Shown piece after piece: positions 20,758 to 31,068 of a DNA stretch of 64,000 nucleotides. This DNA comes from Hyaloperonospora brassicae (Eukaryota > Oomycota > Peronosporomycetes > Peronosporales > Peronosporaceae), in contig CANTFL010001352.1 in assembly GCA_947650285.1 (NCBI GenBank), positions 186,001-250,000 of the forward strand, written 5' to 3'. Both the position numbers and the translations under genes were made by a program. The notes under the pieces were generated by a model. The model saw nothing but the letters and a program-made list of their open reading frames with translations. It searched no databases and was not told the DNA's origin. How positions within the stretch are numbered: the stretch's first letter is position 1; each line of letters opens with the position of its first letter.

Positions 20758-20820
20758 GTGAAAAATGACGAGAAGCGGGTGAAATGTCACGAGAAGCGGG
20801 TGAAATGTCACGAGAAGCGG
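20758..20820 (+). repeat. Three tandem 21-bp units
   Basis: The units GTGAAAAATGACGAGAAGC(GG) and two copies of GTGAAATGTCACGAGAAGC(GG) run head to tail 23 bp upstream of the UBL-gene ATG (minus strand). The last two are identical. They fall in the promoter or 5' UTR and could be repeated factor-binding sites. Confidence 0.8.
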
Positions 20821-20882
20821 CAATAGGGGCGTTGGCGCGCGCTTTTTTCGGGTGGGAGGGGACGCGGGCGAGAACGAGGGAC

Positions 20883-20968
20883 TTGTTTGTTCTTGGTTGG
20901 GCTTTTGGGTGGACTGGGTTTGGGGTGTTTGGGTTTTGGGGTTTTGGGTGTTTGGGTGGGTTGGGGGG
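20883..20968 (+). repeat. G/T-rich tract with many GGG runs
   Basis: The tract consists of TTTTGGG, TTTGGGG and TGGG units on the plus strand with almost no A or C. It has enough G-runs for intramolecular G-quadruplexes. The units are not the oomycete telomere repeat (TTTAGGG). Confidence 0.6.
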
Positions 20969-21840
20969 CAAACCGCTAGCAGCAACGACGATGCTGCTTT
21001 TTGCGACTCAGACCTGCAGCTTCCAGTCCATGTCAAGTCCATCTGGCGCGAATCTTCTTGCTAATTATTTCGCTACAAAGTATGATGCAGCCGATTGTGT
21101 CGGTCGACTCCATTGCTACTTAGTGACGTGATTTGAAAACTTGCAAATCTGCTGTACCGTTCGACATGCTGTTCATATTGTAAGCATCTACACGTGTGGT
21201 GTCTTGATTCTGTTGAGGGTACAAGAGTTTGTCAAGCTGCACTACGACGACGTAGGGTATGTATCCTTTGCGTCGACAGTGAACGTATGCATATCTCCGT
21301 TGTTGTTGTTGTTGTTTATCGCTCTATGATCCCAAATGTGATGAAGGATTGATATAGAGGAGTCCACAAGTCTGGAAAGCGCTGAGAACTCGAAACAGCG
21401 ATCGGTCTGTGGGGCCGGAGTCTGGCAAAGACAGCGTCGACCGGATGCACAGACCACTTGTTTGACAGCAGAATTGCAGTCAACTAGTAGCTTCAACAAA
21501 TGAACGCATCTGCTTGATCCTGGCACGCCAAGAGTGCGATAAACGTTGTAGATGTAACAAATGGTGCACGTCCGTCGATCGGCATCGTCAACAACCAGCA
21601 ATGCTTTTTCGATTGCTGCTTGTTGGCGATCACAATGACTCGATAGCGTCGTATTGTCATTCCACTTGCGATGACCCGCAACTGTGTGCGTGTTCTATAA
21701 GCGGAACGTCGTCTATTCTAGTGTTAGCTTCGATATCTTACCTCAAAAATGGATTGAGCTCATCTTTTGTTGCAGGTACATGTACGATGCAAAGGCCTAT
21801 CGACGACTGTGTAATGAGCCAGAGACCTTTTCGCTTCGAA

Positions 21841-22878
21841 TCAGTCGCTCACCTTTGTCAGCGACGTCTTAGAGCTGTTCATCGCCACCTTTAGGAACAG
21901 TAAAAGGTACGCAGCAGCCACTGAGCTGGCAACTTTGACCTGCAAGTCCTCGCCCAGCTGCGTAGTACCCCACGTGCCGCTGTAGATACCGAGAATGACA
22001 CTGCAGCCTAGAGACAGCACACACTTTGTGGTCAGTGTTGTCAAAGTCAAGAAGCACTGAGCATCGAATCCAGTGACAGCACCTCCCGCCATGACGGCCA
22101 AAGTGCCATTGGCACGGTGCATCCAGTCCTTCCACTGCCATCTCGTCTTCTTGCCCCCAAAAGTGGTAACGAGGCCCTGCACATCGTCAAGAACATCAAC
22201 AATAACCACGACCACAACACATATCGTCAACAACACCAAAAAAATATATACATATACACATAAACGAATATCTCTCGGAAGTTTTTCAGCGCTACTTGTT
22301 GAATGGCAAAAGTGCAGTCAAGCAATTTTTCGTACCCCAAACAGATTAAGCGCCGACAATAGCGACGTCACGACAGCGACCCACGAGTGCGTCGACGTCA
22401 AATGCTCTTTTCCAAAGGTATTTTTGGTCAAAAAAGCTGCCACGCCGCCGATACTCAGACAGAGCATCGCAACTACGTGCGAAAATAGGTGCGTCTGGAC
22501 AAGGAGCACTCTATTTGGTCCCACGATCGTAAACGCAGTCAATGCAACGACCGCAAATGTCGTTCGATAGAAATGGCTACAGCACAAAACGTACCGCGTC
22601 CGAAAGTTGGTGATACGCTTTCGCTCGAGCATCACGTACAGTCCCCTAGACGCATGTAAATTTGTCACGACTTCCGAGCGTGATATTGCAATACGACCAC
22701 AATGTCCAGTAGATGATATGGGCAAAGCGTACAGTGGGAAGCACACTAGAAAAGCCACGGCGTTCGCTGCAGGGTGCACTGCAAACAGAGACGGCGATGC
22801 TGCACACTTGGACAGAATGATGACGCAAGGCACGCCCAGCAGGCCGCCGAGCACCAGCACTTCCAGTTTCTTGACCAT
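21841..22878 (-). CDS. Cytochrome b561 family protein A (five exons)
   Basis: Exons, read on the minus strand: 22878-22745, 22645-22595, 22510-22336, 22176-22083, 22007-21841; all four introns start GT and end AG (99, 84, 159 and 75 bp). The joined product is 206 aa with four or five membrane segments. The four conserved histidines expected to bind two haems fall at about 35 (AVHP), 69 (THLF), 103 (THSW) and 140 (WMH), the spacing seen in b561 proteins related to CYB561D2. Such proteins move electrons across endomembranes, often from ascorbate to ferric iron. Exon boundaries were set by aligning with gene B: with these introns removed the two proteins match almost without gaps. The tandem neighbour at 23100-23997 is a paralogue. 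Confidence 0.75.
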
Positions 22879-22911
22879 TGTATGAAGGGGCAGTCCAATA
22901 GTGGTTACATA

Positions 22912-22979
22912 GGGGCACGATAGCGGACGGGGTACGATAGCGGGCGGGGTACAGCAGCGGATAGGGTACGGTAGCGGAG
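22912..22979 (+). repeat. 17-bp tandem repeat, four units
   Basis: Units of the type GGGGTACGATAGCGGGC repeat at 22912, 22929, 22946 and 22963, with a partial fifth. They lie between the two b561 genes, directly upstream of gene A. Confidence 0.75.
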
Positions 22980-23099
22980 TGGGTACGCTAACATGCACAT
23001 GGTTTATTTCGCTTGTGTTTGTATCGATGGCTACATCATCGCACTCCTGGAGCCATCGTGGCGCAATAGGCACAAAACGAGGAGACCACAGCTGCGCTT

Positions 23100-23997
23100 T
23101 CAAGCGACGGGTGCCACTTTCTTGGCGACAACTGACTGACCATCTCCGCGCTGCAGCACGAGCAACTTCTTCAGCAAGTTGACATGTGCTGCCACAATGA
23201 GCACTGTGAGCTGGAACTGTCTCCCTGGACCAAAGGTCGTTGTCCCCCACGAGCTCGTTTGCAACCCGTAGAGCATTGTGACAACACTGCCAATGTAGAT
23301 CAGTACGCCTGTGATGGCGTGGGTCTCGTCCTTCCATTGCCAGTTGGGTCGCGACCCTTCGAAGGTCAACAGTAGCCCCTGGAACACGTTTAGTCCGAAG
23401 AACATGCCCGTCACGAGAGCTGCCCACGAATGAGGTGTCGATAAGTGCGGGCTGCCGTTCTCCATTCGTTTAGCAATGAACACTGCGACGCCTGCAGCAG
23501 CTACCAATGCTCCAGCCAATACATTGAACAGTAGATGCAGTTGAGTGAGCCTGACGCTGTGGGTGATAGAGCAAGTTAGTCAAACGATTGATAATTGCAG
23601 CTGGATATGATATGTACCCGGTTACCGCCCCATTCGGTCCAGAATGCATGGGTTGGTATCCAGGATGTCACATAACATACATACACAAAACAAGTACCGT
23701 GTCGCTGAGTGCGTCTCGTTTTTCCGTTGCAACATGGCTTGCAAGGCACTGTAGAAATTGCAAGAAATTAATTGAATAAGAAATACAACGTGAGCAGGAT
23801 CTATTGTCAGCACTCGATCGGAACATCCGAAATCGTGACCTCGGTAAACACACGAGCGTGGCCAATGAGTTTAACGCCGGATGTAGTGCGAGCAGCGACC
23901 AGTCCGCAATGCAACGCTCCAAGATAACGGCACAGGGCAGCAGGAACAACGTCACCGATAGCACTGACTCGGTCATTTCGTTTCGTATCACTTTCAT
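23100..23997 (-). CDS. Cytochrome b561 family protein B (three exons)
   Basis: Exons on the minus strand: 23997-23852, 23748-23698, 23556-23100, with introns of 103 and 141 bp (GT..AG). The product is 217 aa, or 210 aa if the second ATG at 23976 is used. Haem-ligand histidines lie at about 39 (ALHP), 73 (QLHLLF), 108 (TPHSW) and 145 (DETH). The middle exon is 51 bp in both A and B, with the related MLxRK..T...TR stretch. B is continuous where A has its third and fourth introns. The likely role is transmembrane electron transfer, as for A. Confidence 0.75.
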
Positions 23998-25381
23998 TCT
24001 CTTATTGCTCGTCGTGGCTGGATATACAGCGGGGTCGGCTCGGCGCGTTGCACGAATGTAAGTGTCGATCGTCGTATGACTACCAATGAGCTTGCGATAT
24101 TACATTATCGCCTCAATGTATAAACCACAGAGGCGATGATGATTCACCGTAATAAACAAATACGGTCCTGTATTCGATTTATACAAAGTTGCACTCTGCT
24201 GATGCGCAGCCACGGCCATGACACTTGACATCTATGGCGCCTGGAAGCAACTTCCTGGTCGTAAGCTATACATTCAGATTCAGGATAAAGAAAACGCTCG
24301 TCATGTTAGTATGAATTGCACCTCAAATGAGCATGTGCGAGCGGACCTTTCGTCACAGGCGACTGCCTCACCATCATATAGTCTCCACCGCCAAGGGCGT
24401 GTCAAGGCTCCATGCATTTTACGCAACAATAGGGCTCCAAGCAGTCTGTGGCATATCAATTCTTGTGGCGTCTTCCTGCTGAACGTCACTTTGGTCGGTC
24501 TGCGTCTGTATTTCTCATGGCATACTAAATGCTGACGTGACATGTGCTTGTGACGTGCCGCCGCCTTAGAGCGGTCTGCTTTCTTGCATCTAGACAAACT
24601 GTCTGTATCCTTATGTCCATACTTCTCGAGCGCTCGATCATCATCGCGAGCTTGTCACGCAAGAGCTCGATAGTCTTTCGTGATCATTTTCCTGTTTATT
24701 GCCGATGCCTGTTTCAGGATCCAACAGCAGTCGACAGTTTACTGTTCCACACAGCAATTCCGCCATATCTGACGACCCACCTTGCTCCTACCGTCGTTCA
24801 TTTGGTGTTTATGCGTCGATGTAAATGAGCCAAATGGAGTTGTTGACTTGTTGTGGCGTCACTGCATACTGCTACAAAGACAGAGGCATACTTTCTAGAC
24901 TAAGTCAAAGTACACCGAGAGACACGTCATATTAGCGATAACTTTGCTATGCATGCTACAGCTTTTGCTTGCTAGTTCCAAGGGCTGAACCAACGGAGCA
25001 TTGCTGTATGATCTTTTGTGCCCTTTCTTCACCGCAAGATCAATCATGTGTGCGTGTGAATACCTTGTCGTTTACAGTATAACGCGTGTAAGTGGTACCA
25101 TGTGAACGTCCACAGCATGCTGACCGCAATACCGTGACCCATATCTATAAAGACTTCTGTCGTCTTGCTTTGAGGCTTCATAGCATAAGATGCACACGAC
25201 AGGTCTCAAGCTTACACTGTATTGCAAGCAGCTGATAAGGATTGTGCCTTCGCAATTGTCGATGATGAACGACACGATGACAACTACACAGTCAGTCGAA
25301 TCTGTACTCGCACGAACATACTTTTGCTGCTCAATCCACATCGCTACTCTTACTATACATACTCCACTCCGCTCCGCTGCT
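23998..25381. other. Gene-less intergenic region
   Basis: This 1.4-kb stretch has only short frames and no recognisable domain. It includes the 5' flank of b561 gene B and the 3' flank of the BAG/HSP20 gene. Confidence 0.55.
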
Positions 25382-26650
25382 CTACCACACAAAGCAGTCT
25401 TGCGGCTGGTAAAACGACGCTGGACGATACCGCAGCGGGTGTGGCGCCACATAGAACGGCATGCGAATCTGCAAGACACCGGTCTCTGAGATCTGCTGCG
25501 TCGCTTCGTCCATGTTGAGCATATTCCGTGGAAACTGCTCAGTGATCTCAAAGCGTCCGAACGTCGGGGCACCGCTGAGACGCGACATGACCACATCTTT
25601 CTGCGTCGGAAGTCGGAAGCCACTCACCCGAAGCACTCCACTGTGGGCGTTCCACTGCACGCGCACGTTGCGCGGATCAATGTGGTTGAGTCGTGCGATC
25701 AGGTACACGCCATCCTGTCGGCGCTGGAGCTGGTAGTACGGCCGCCATACAGGTAGCGACTGGACGTCAACGTCTTGACTCGGACAAGTCGCTGGAGCCG
25801 ACTCGAGTGGCGGTGACATTTGCGGTGCGCCCGTGAGTGTTTCCTCGTCCTTGCTATCAGTTTTGCCACTGGCTGCCAAAGCAACAGACGACTCAACCTC
25901 CTCCTTGGCGTCAACATCCTCGTCCATGTCTTCGTCTTCTTCTTCTCTGTCCTCCTTCTCTTCGTCGTCCACCTCTTCCTCTTCTTCTTCGTCGTCGTCT
26001 TCCTCCCCCTCCTCTTCGTCGTCCTCTTCTTCTTCTTCTTCTTCGTCCTCCTCTCCTTCTTGTTCCTCTTCTTTCCTCTCTTCTCCGCTCTCCTTCTCTC
26101 CGTCGTCGCTCTCTTGACCGTCGCTCTCTTGACCAAAGAGACTCGACACGTGCATACCGTCCGACTCGACGTCGCTCTGTTCGCCGAGCGTCGAGTCCGC
26201 GCGCCCAGAGAGCGGCCGCACTCGAGTAAGTACAAGCTCCCCAAACGCCTTCAGCCTCGCACTGCGGTCCTTCCAGGCATCGGCCAGAGGCAGCAGCTGC
26301 TGCTGGATAAACACCACCAGCGTCTTGCGCGCGCTCTTGATCTGTCCGTCTCCGTAGCTCAAGACGTCGTCCAGCTCCAGCAACGACCGCGTCAACAGCT
26401 CCGCCTGCTCCTTCACGCGGTAGTCAAAGGCCCCGAGTTCGACGCGCGCTCTCTTGACGATCGCTGCCGCCGTTTCCAGCGACCGAAACGTCTGCAGTCG
26501 CCACTTGGACCCGCAGACAATGGCCGCTACGTGGCGGTACTGAGCGGGTAAGCGGTCGCGGAGAGTGTCCTGCACGATGCGGACGTTGGCTTCGATCGAC
26601 TGCAGTCGGCGGCGCGTCTCGTCCATTGGCTGCGACGTTTGGAGCTCCAT
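25382..26650 (-). CDS. BAG-domain co-chaperone fused to an HSP20/alpha-crystallin domain
   Basis: This 422-aa protein starts MELQTSQPMDETRRRLQSIE. An N-terminal helical region contains a BAG-like three-helix signature (about residues 70-130: LLTRSLLELDDVLSYGDG, then ARKTLVVFIQQQLLPLADAW); BAG domains bind the HSP70 ATPase domain and promote nucleotide exchange. A long Glu/Asp tract follows (about 165-270). The C-terminus (about 310-405) is an HSP20/alpha-crystallin fold: GVYLIARLNHIDPRNVRVQW, GRFEITEQFPRNM, and ETGVLQIRMP as the GVLxIxxP-type strand. The combination suggests handing clients from a small heat-shock module to HSP70. A GTG-initiated extension to 26815 is open but has no ATG, so 26650 is taken as the start. 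Confidence 0.7.
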   Translation of the reverse strand: MELQTSQPMDETRRRLQSIEANVRIVQDTLRDRLPAQYRHVAAIVCGSKWRLQTFRSLETAAAIVKRARVELGAFDYRVKEQAELLTRSLLELDDVLSYGDGQIKSARKTLVVFIQQQLLPLADAWKDRSARLKAFGELVLTRVRPLSGRADSTLGEQSDVESDGMHVSSLFGQESDGQESDDGEKESGEERKEEEQEGEEDEEEEEEEDDEEEGEEDDDEEEEEEVDDEEKEDREEEDEDMDEDVDAKEEVESSVALAASGKTDSKDEETLTGAPQMSPPLESAPATCPSQDVDVQSLPVWRPYYQLQRRQDGVYLIARLNHIDPRNVRVQWNAHSGVLRVSGFRLPTQKDVVMSRLSGAPTFGRFEITEQFPRNMLNMDEATQQISETGVLQIRMPFYVAPHPLRYRPASFYQPQDCFVW

Positions 26651-27758
26651 GGGGTCTCTGTGGCGGTGGTGTGGCCAGGCAACGAATGGCTCGACACTTG
26701 ACGTTGGTGTGGGGTTAGTGTTGCACGAAAGTGACGCGACGTGTGTGGGACGTTGCAAATCAGTGACTGAGCGACGCACGAGTCCGTCTGTCTCTGGTGC
26801 GTGGAACGAGAGCACTGATGGCTACATTTCGACACACGCGATCGCGAATCTTCGAGAGTCGACTCGAAACAAGTTCGAGAAAGCGGACGGGTTGTGTGTC
26901 GTACTTAGGGAGAACGCAACAGAATCAACATCCGTTGGGGAACCAACCGACGGTGTTTCATCGTGTGTTTGACACACAAAGTTTCTGCATAGGATAAGGG
27001 GTGTCAACAACACACGATAGCGAGCGAGCGCCGGGATCACGGTAAACGGTATCCGAAACCAACAAAACCTGCGACGATCTCGGCACTGTTTGGGTCATTG
27101 GCGGTAGCTGCCACAGTGAGTCTGCTGTAGCACAGTCTGACTGACGGCCGATGGAAACATGCGGCAACGAGACGCTTTCGAGCGTACGGCCACAACCGCT
27201 AACGGCCTCACTTCGTCCAACGAAGTGTCGGCAGAGCGGATCGTCTCGACAGCTTCGATGAGGAGCGAACGTGCTCGACGGTCAGCCACGTTCGGCTCAC
27301 GTCTTCGATTCTGCTGCAAAGAGTGAGTGCCACAGTATCCGACTGCGACTGCCAGGAAGTAGACGACAGTCGAGAGGATACCGCCTCGTGGTTTGCCTCT
27401 CGAGGTGCGAGCCACGCAGACACTCTGCTGACTGAGTCAGTCGATCGTACCAGTCCACGTCCAGCAATAACGTACCGTCAAGAACGAAACAGCGTCTCGA
27501 CAGTCGATGAACGTCAGAAGCAGATCCACACCCACACGTTGTACGCAGTCAAACACCACAACACATACATTGTCGGCAGTAGCACAGGCGCTTCGCAGAT
27601 AGGCGACCGACCAACCGACCGACTCACCACCTGAGCAAAGCGTCCACCATCCGCAGCAGCAGTCACAGCACCACTACCTCCTTGTTCCACGTCCATCCGC
27701 AGCACGAGCAGGCAACGCCCTCCGCTCGCTGCTCAGCCACTTCGTCTGTCTCTCTGTC
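26651..27758. other. Gene-less intergenic region
   Basis: This 1.1-kb stretch separates the BAG/HSP20 gene from the aminopeptidase gene. A minus-strand frame at 27095-27415 contains a hydrophobic stretch but starts with GTG and has no early ATG, so it is not called. Confidence 0.5.
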
Positions 27759-29351
27759 TCACCAGTCCGCGCCGTCAATCTCCTTGAGCAGCGCCTGCAT
27801 GAACGCCACGCCGTACCCCGTGGCCCGCTCGTCGTCGCTCGTGAACGCCGGGTACGCCATGTCCACGTGCAGCCACTTGCCCGAGTGCTCAAAGTCGCCC
27901 AAGTGGTTGGCAATGAACTGCCCGGCACAGGCCACTTGGCCGTTCGCGCGGTGCTTCACCGAGTTCTTCATGTCGGCGATCGCGCTCTCGAACTCGTCGC
28001 GGTACAACTCGGGCGCGTACGCCATCGGGTGCACCAAATCGCCCGACGCTCTGCCGGCCCGCACGGCCATCTGCTCGAGCTGCGCGTCGTTCGAGTAGAC
28101 AGCGCCAATGCGCGTGCCCGTGGCCACGCCCTGCGCGCCCGTGAGCGTGGCCATGTCCACGACCACCTTCGGGTTCAGGTGCCGCACGGCGTACGCCACG
28201 CCGTCCGCCAGCACGAGACGGCCCTCGGCGTCCGTGTTGTTCACCTCGACGCGCTTCCCCGAGTACAGCTCCAGCACGTCGTCCACGCGCGTGGCCAGCG
28301 GCCCCACGGCGTTCTCCGCCACGCACAGCACCGCGTGCAGCGGCACGCGGTCCGTCGTGTTGCGCGCGCAGCACGCGGCGTCAAAGGCCGCCAGGAGCGC
28401 CGCCGCGCCGGCCATGTCGCGCTTCATGCCGGCCATGGCGCCGCCCGTCTTGAGCGAGAGGCCGCCCGTGTCAAAGACAATGCCTTTGCCCACCATCGCG
28501 ACGCTCGGGGCGTCGGCGGCGGCAGCGGGCGGCACGTGGCTCAGGCACACGAGCGCCGGCGCGTGCGCGGCCGCTTTCCCGACGCCGTAGAGACCGCCAA
28601 AGCCCGCGAGGCGTAGCGCGTCGCCGCGGATCAGAGTGACGCGCGCGCCGGTGCGGGCCGCGACCGCCTGCGCTTCGGCCACGAACGCGTCCACGTGCAG
28701 CTCGTTGGGCGGCGCGTCCACGAGGCGCGCGGCCAGTCGCACGCCGTCGGCCGTGTGCTGCACGAGCGTCTGCTGGGCGGCCGTGAGCGGCGCCGCGTAC
28801 AGGACGTGGAGCGCTCCGGGCGGCGGCGAACGGGGCGCGTAGAGCGGAGCGGCCCGTGCGACTGCTGCGCCCGCGGCGAACCACGTGGCGCTGTGGGTCG
28901 GGAGCACGAGCAGCACGAGCACTACGGGGGGCGAGAGGGCGTCGGTGGGCGCCGAAGGGGAAGCGGTGGAGACGATCGCGCGCGTGTGGCGCTTGAGGAA
29001 CGACGTGAGCGCGTGGGGGCGCGCGGGGCAGTTGGCGCGCGAGAGCGCAGTGGGCAGCGCGTGCAGCGTCAGGGAGAGCGGATCGGCGCTCGCGGCGGCG
29101 GTGGGCAGCAGGAGGAGCGACGCCGTGGCGCCGCTGTCGGGGCCGGGGCGGAGCGTGTCGAGCGCGTACTGCAGCAGCTGTGTGTTGGGAGGGGCGTCGC
29201 TGGCGACGGCGTGGGCCGACGCGCGGAGGAGCGTCTAGTGGAGGAAACTGTCGCGCGCGGATTGCGCCTGCAGCGTCTCGAGGGACCCGACGACGACCAC
29301 GCGGTTCACGCGCTGGGGCGGGAGCGCTGCGAGCGACGTAAAGTGCACCAT
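27759..29351 (-). pseudogene. M17 leucyl aminopeptidase (NPEPL1-like) with one in-frame stop
   Basis: The frame from the ATG at 29351 (MVHFTSLAALPPQRVNRVVV) to the stop at 27759 would give about 530 aa, close to NPEPL1-type enzymes. The M17 core is complete: VGKGIVFDTGGLSLKTGG with the metal-binding Lys and Asp, MKRDMAGAAA, NNTDAEGRLVLADGV and DMATLTGAQG. These enzymes remove N-terminal residues using two metal ions and form hexamers. A TAG at 29237-29235 interrupts codon 39, between DSFLH and TLLRAS, while sequence on both sides stays in frame and protein-like. A GT..AG segment around it would shift the frame, so an intron is not a good explanation. It may be a recent null allele, a sequencing error or read-through. 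Confidence 0.75.
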
Positions 29352-31068
29352 GACGAGAGACAGAGAGAGAGAGAGGAGGAAGAGGAAGAGGGGAAGAGGA
29401 AGAGGAACGAGGAGGAGAGAGGAAGAGGTTCTCTTTTGGCTCGGAGAAGTGTCGTTGGGGGCGACTTGCGGTCGGGTGAGCTGCGTGGGGGCAGTTGCGC
29501 GATCGAAAAGAGGGGCGAAAGACTGTGGGGAGTGGGGGGGAGAAGGGGCTCACGAGGAGCGCGGGGTGAGTTAAGAGGGGGACAGACGCTGCGTGTCGAT
29601 GGGTTCGCAGGGAGAGGCGCCGTCGGGTCTCAGGACGGACCACAGACGAACGATTGTTCACACGGAGCGCTGCAAACGTTCACTTTAGCTGACAGGAGCG
29701 ACTGCGGATCGAGACCGTCTGTCTGTGTGTCTATCGCGTACCTACTTCGATGTATGTGTCGGTCTGTGTGTGTGTGTGTGTGTCTATCTGTCTGTCTGTG
29801 TGTGGGGGGGGGAATGGACTCGACCGTAGTGAACCAAAGAGCACTTGCGCAGCAGAGGGACGTCTGTGTCGGACCGCTCCGCCTGCGATTGATGAATGGG
29901 ACTGTCTGGCGCACAAGCGACGGATTCCAACGCATGTCTGGAAGTCTCTCGGGTGGTGTTCGTCTAGAAACACCCAAAGCTTTCAGTCAGCTGGAGGAAG
30001 TCGTGCGTCACACACTGATGATAGTGACACGAGAGACAGAGCGCATGACATCCACGTCAGCTCCTGCACTCTGTGCGTTGTACCACATGGAGCACGGGCT
30101 CATGGAACGACGGCGGTTGACTACGCGTCGTCGGTTCATTGCTTCCACTTCACGTCCATGTGGCTTCTGTGGACAGCATCGGAGTGGATGCTGTGGGTCT
30201 CTTGCGCTCGATCGTTCGTCTCGCCGCAAGTAACGAGTCTACTGGGACCTAACTGATCGTGATGGAAAGCTCGGCCAAGATCGGCGGCATCGACGCGTCC
30301 CAGCCGACGTTGTGTGACTGCGATTATGAGCTCTCGGTAGCCAGAATGGTCGTGTAGCAAACGCGACCGAGAGTTTGCGGCGATGAAGGGCAAACGGACT
30401 CGAGCAAGCGCTTGTTTGCGGTCTTCGCAACCTCAATGGAGCTGTCGAAGGACTGCACAGTGCTGCGCGGTGTTGTCCGTTATAAAGCGCTCAACTGGAG
30501 AGTCATGCGGTGCGACAAAGCAGCAAGCAAACCACATCGTTGTATAGTGCCACAAGCAAACGAAAGCAGCGGATGGAGCTGCCGACGAGAAGAAGAGCTC
30601 TTCTTGCTGATCAAAGGCGAAGAAGACTAGTTCACGATCCAATGTGGTGACATCGCTAGCGACGACATGTTGATGTTGAGACTTTGGCTTGTCTTATGTC
30701 TGGGAGGAGCCGTCCATCGCTCGACGAAGTTGTTCATCCGCGACATCCCACTCGTCGACGTGGTGCGCCCCTCAGCTCGCTCGTGCAGGGGCTCACTTCT
30801 TCCTCCTCTTGAGAAACAAAACCACAGGCGGTTGATACATCGTCTTGCTGCCACAGGTAATGAATGAGCGCAATTGAACCAAACTTGCGATCAACTGGAC
30901 CGCGAGGCACAAGCAGCAAGTACAGTGCACACGGATGGACTGCTATCGCAGGAACACAAACAAAGACTGCGTTTATTAGTCACCTAGAACTTGACACTCG
31001 ACTGCCCTGCTATCCTCTCTTCAACGTGCCAACACAAGAACTGACGTCAGATCCAAAAGCGCGGCAGG
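29352..31068. other. Gene-less intergenic region with low-complexity DNA
   Basis: Just upstream of the aminopeptidase ATG is a GA-rich stretch (29353-29420; CT-rich on the coding strand), often seen near oomycete starts. A microsatellite follows (listed separately). The long plus-strand frame here is a shadow that runs through the aminopeptidase gene. No other gene is supported. Confidence 0.55.
29717..29812 (+). repeat. TCTG/TG microsatellite and G run
   Basis: (TCTG)n and (TG)n blocks are followed by a run of nine G. Simple-sequence DNA. Confidence 0.85.

Larger units (their letters stand above)
20736..21840. other. Gene-less intergenic region upstream of the UBL gene
   Basis: The region holds the 21-bp triplication and the G/T-rich tract listed separately. 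The remaining part up to 21840 shows no supportable gene. Confidence 0.55.

Noticed and set aside
20883..20968. Interstitial telomere repeat
   Set aside because: The units are TTTGGG/TTTTGGG-like and irregular, not TTTAGGG.
19858..21042. 394-codon minus-strand open frame
   Set aside because: It lies in another frame of the UBL gene and its promoter; Pro/Arg/Ala-rich with no domain.
27095..27415. 106-aa minus-strand protein with a hydrophobic segment
   Set aside because: It begins with GTG and has no ATG before the hydrophobic part, so it is not a credible eukaryotic gene.
28695..30233. 512-codon plus-strand open frame
   Set aside because: It overlaps the M17 gene antisense, then runs through the microsatellite; no domain and Arg/Gly-rich composition.
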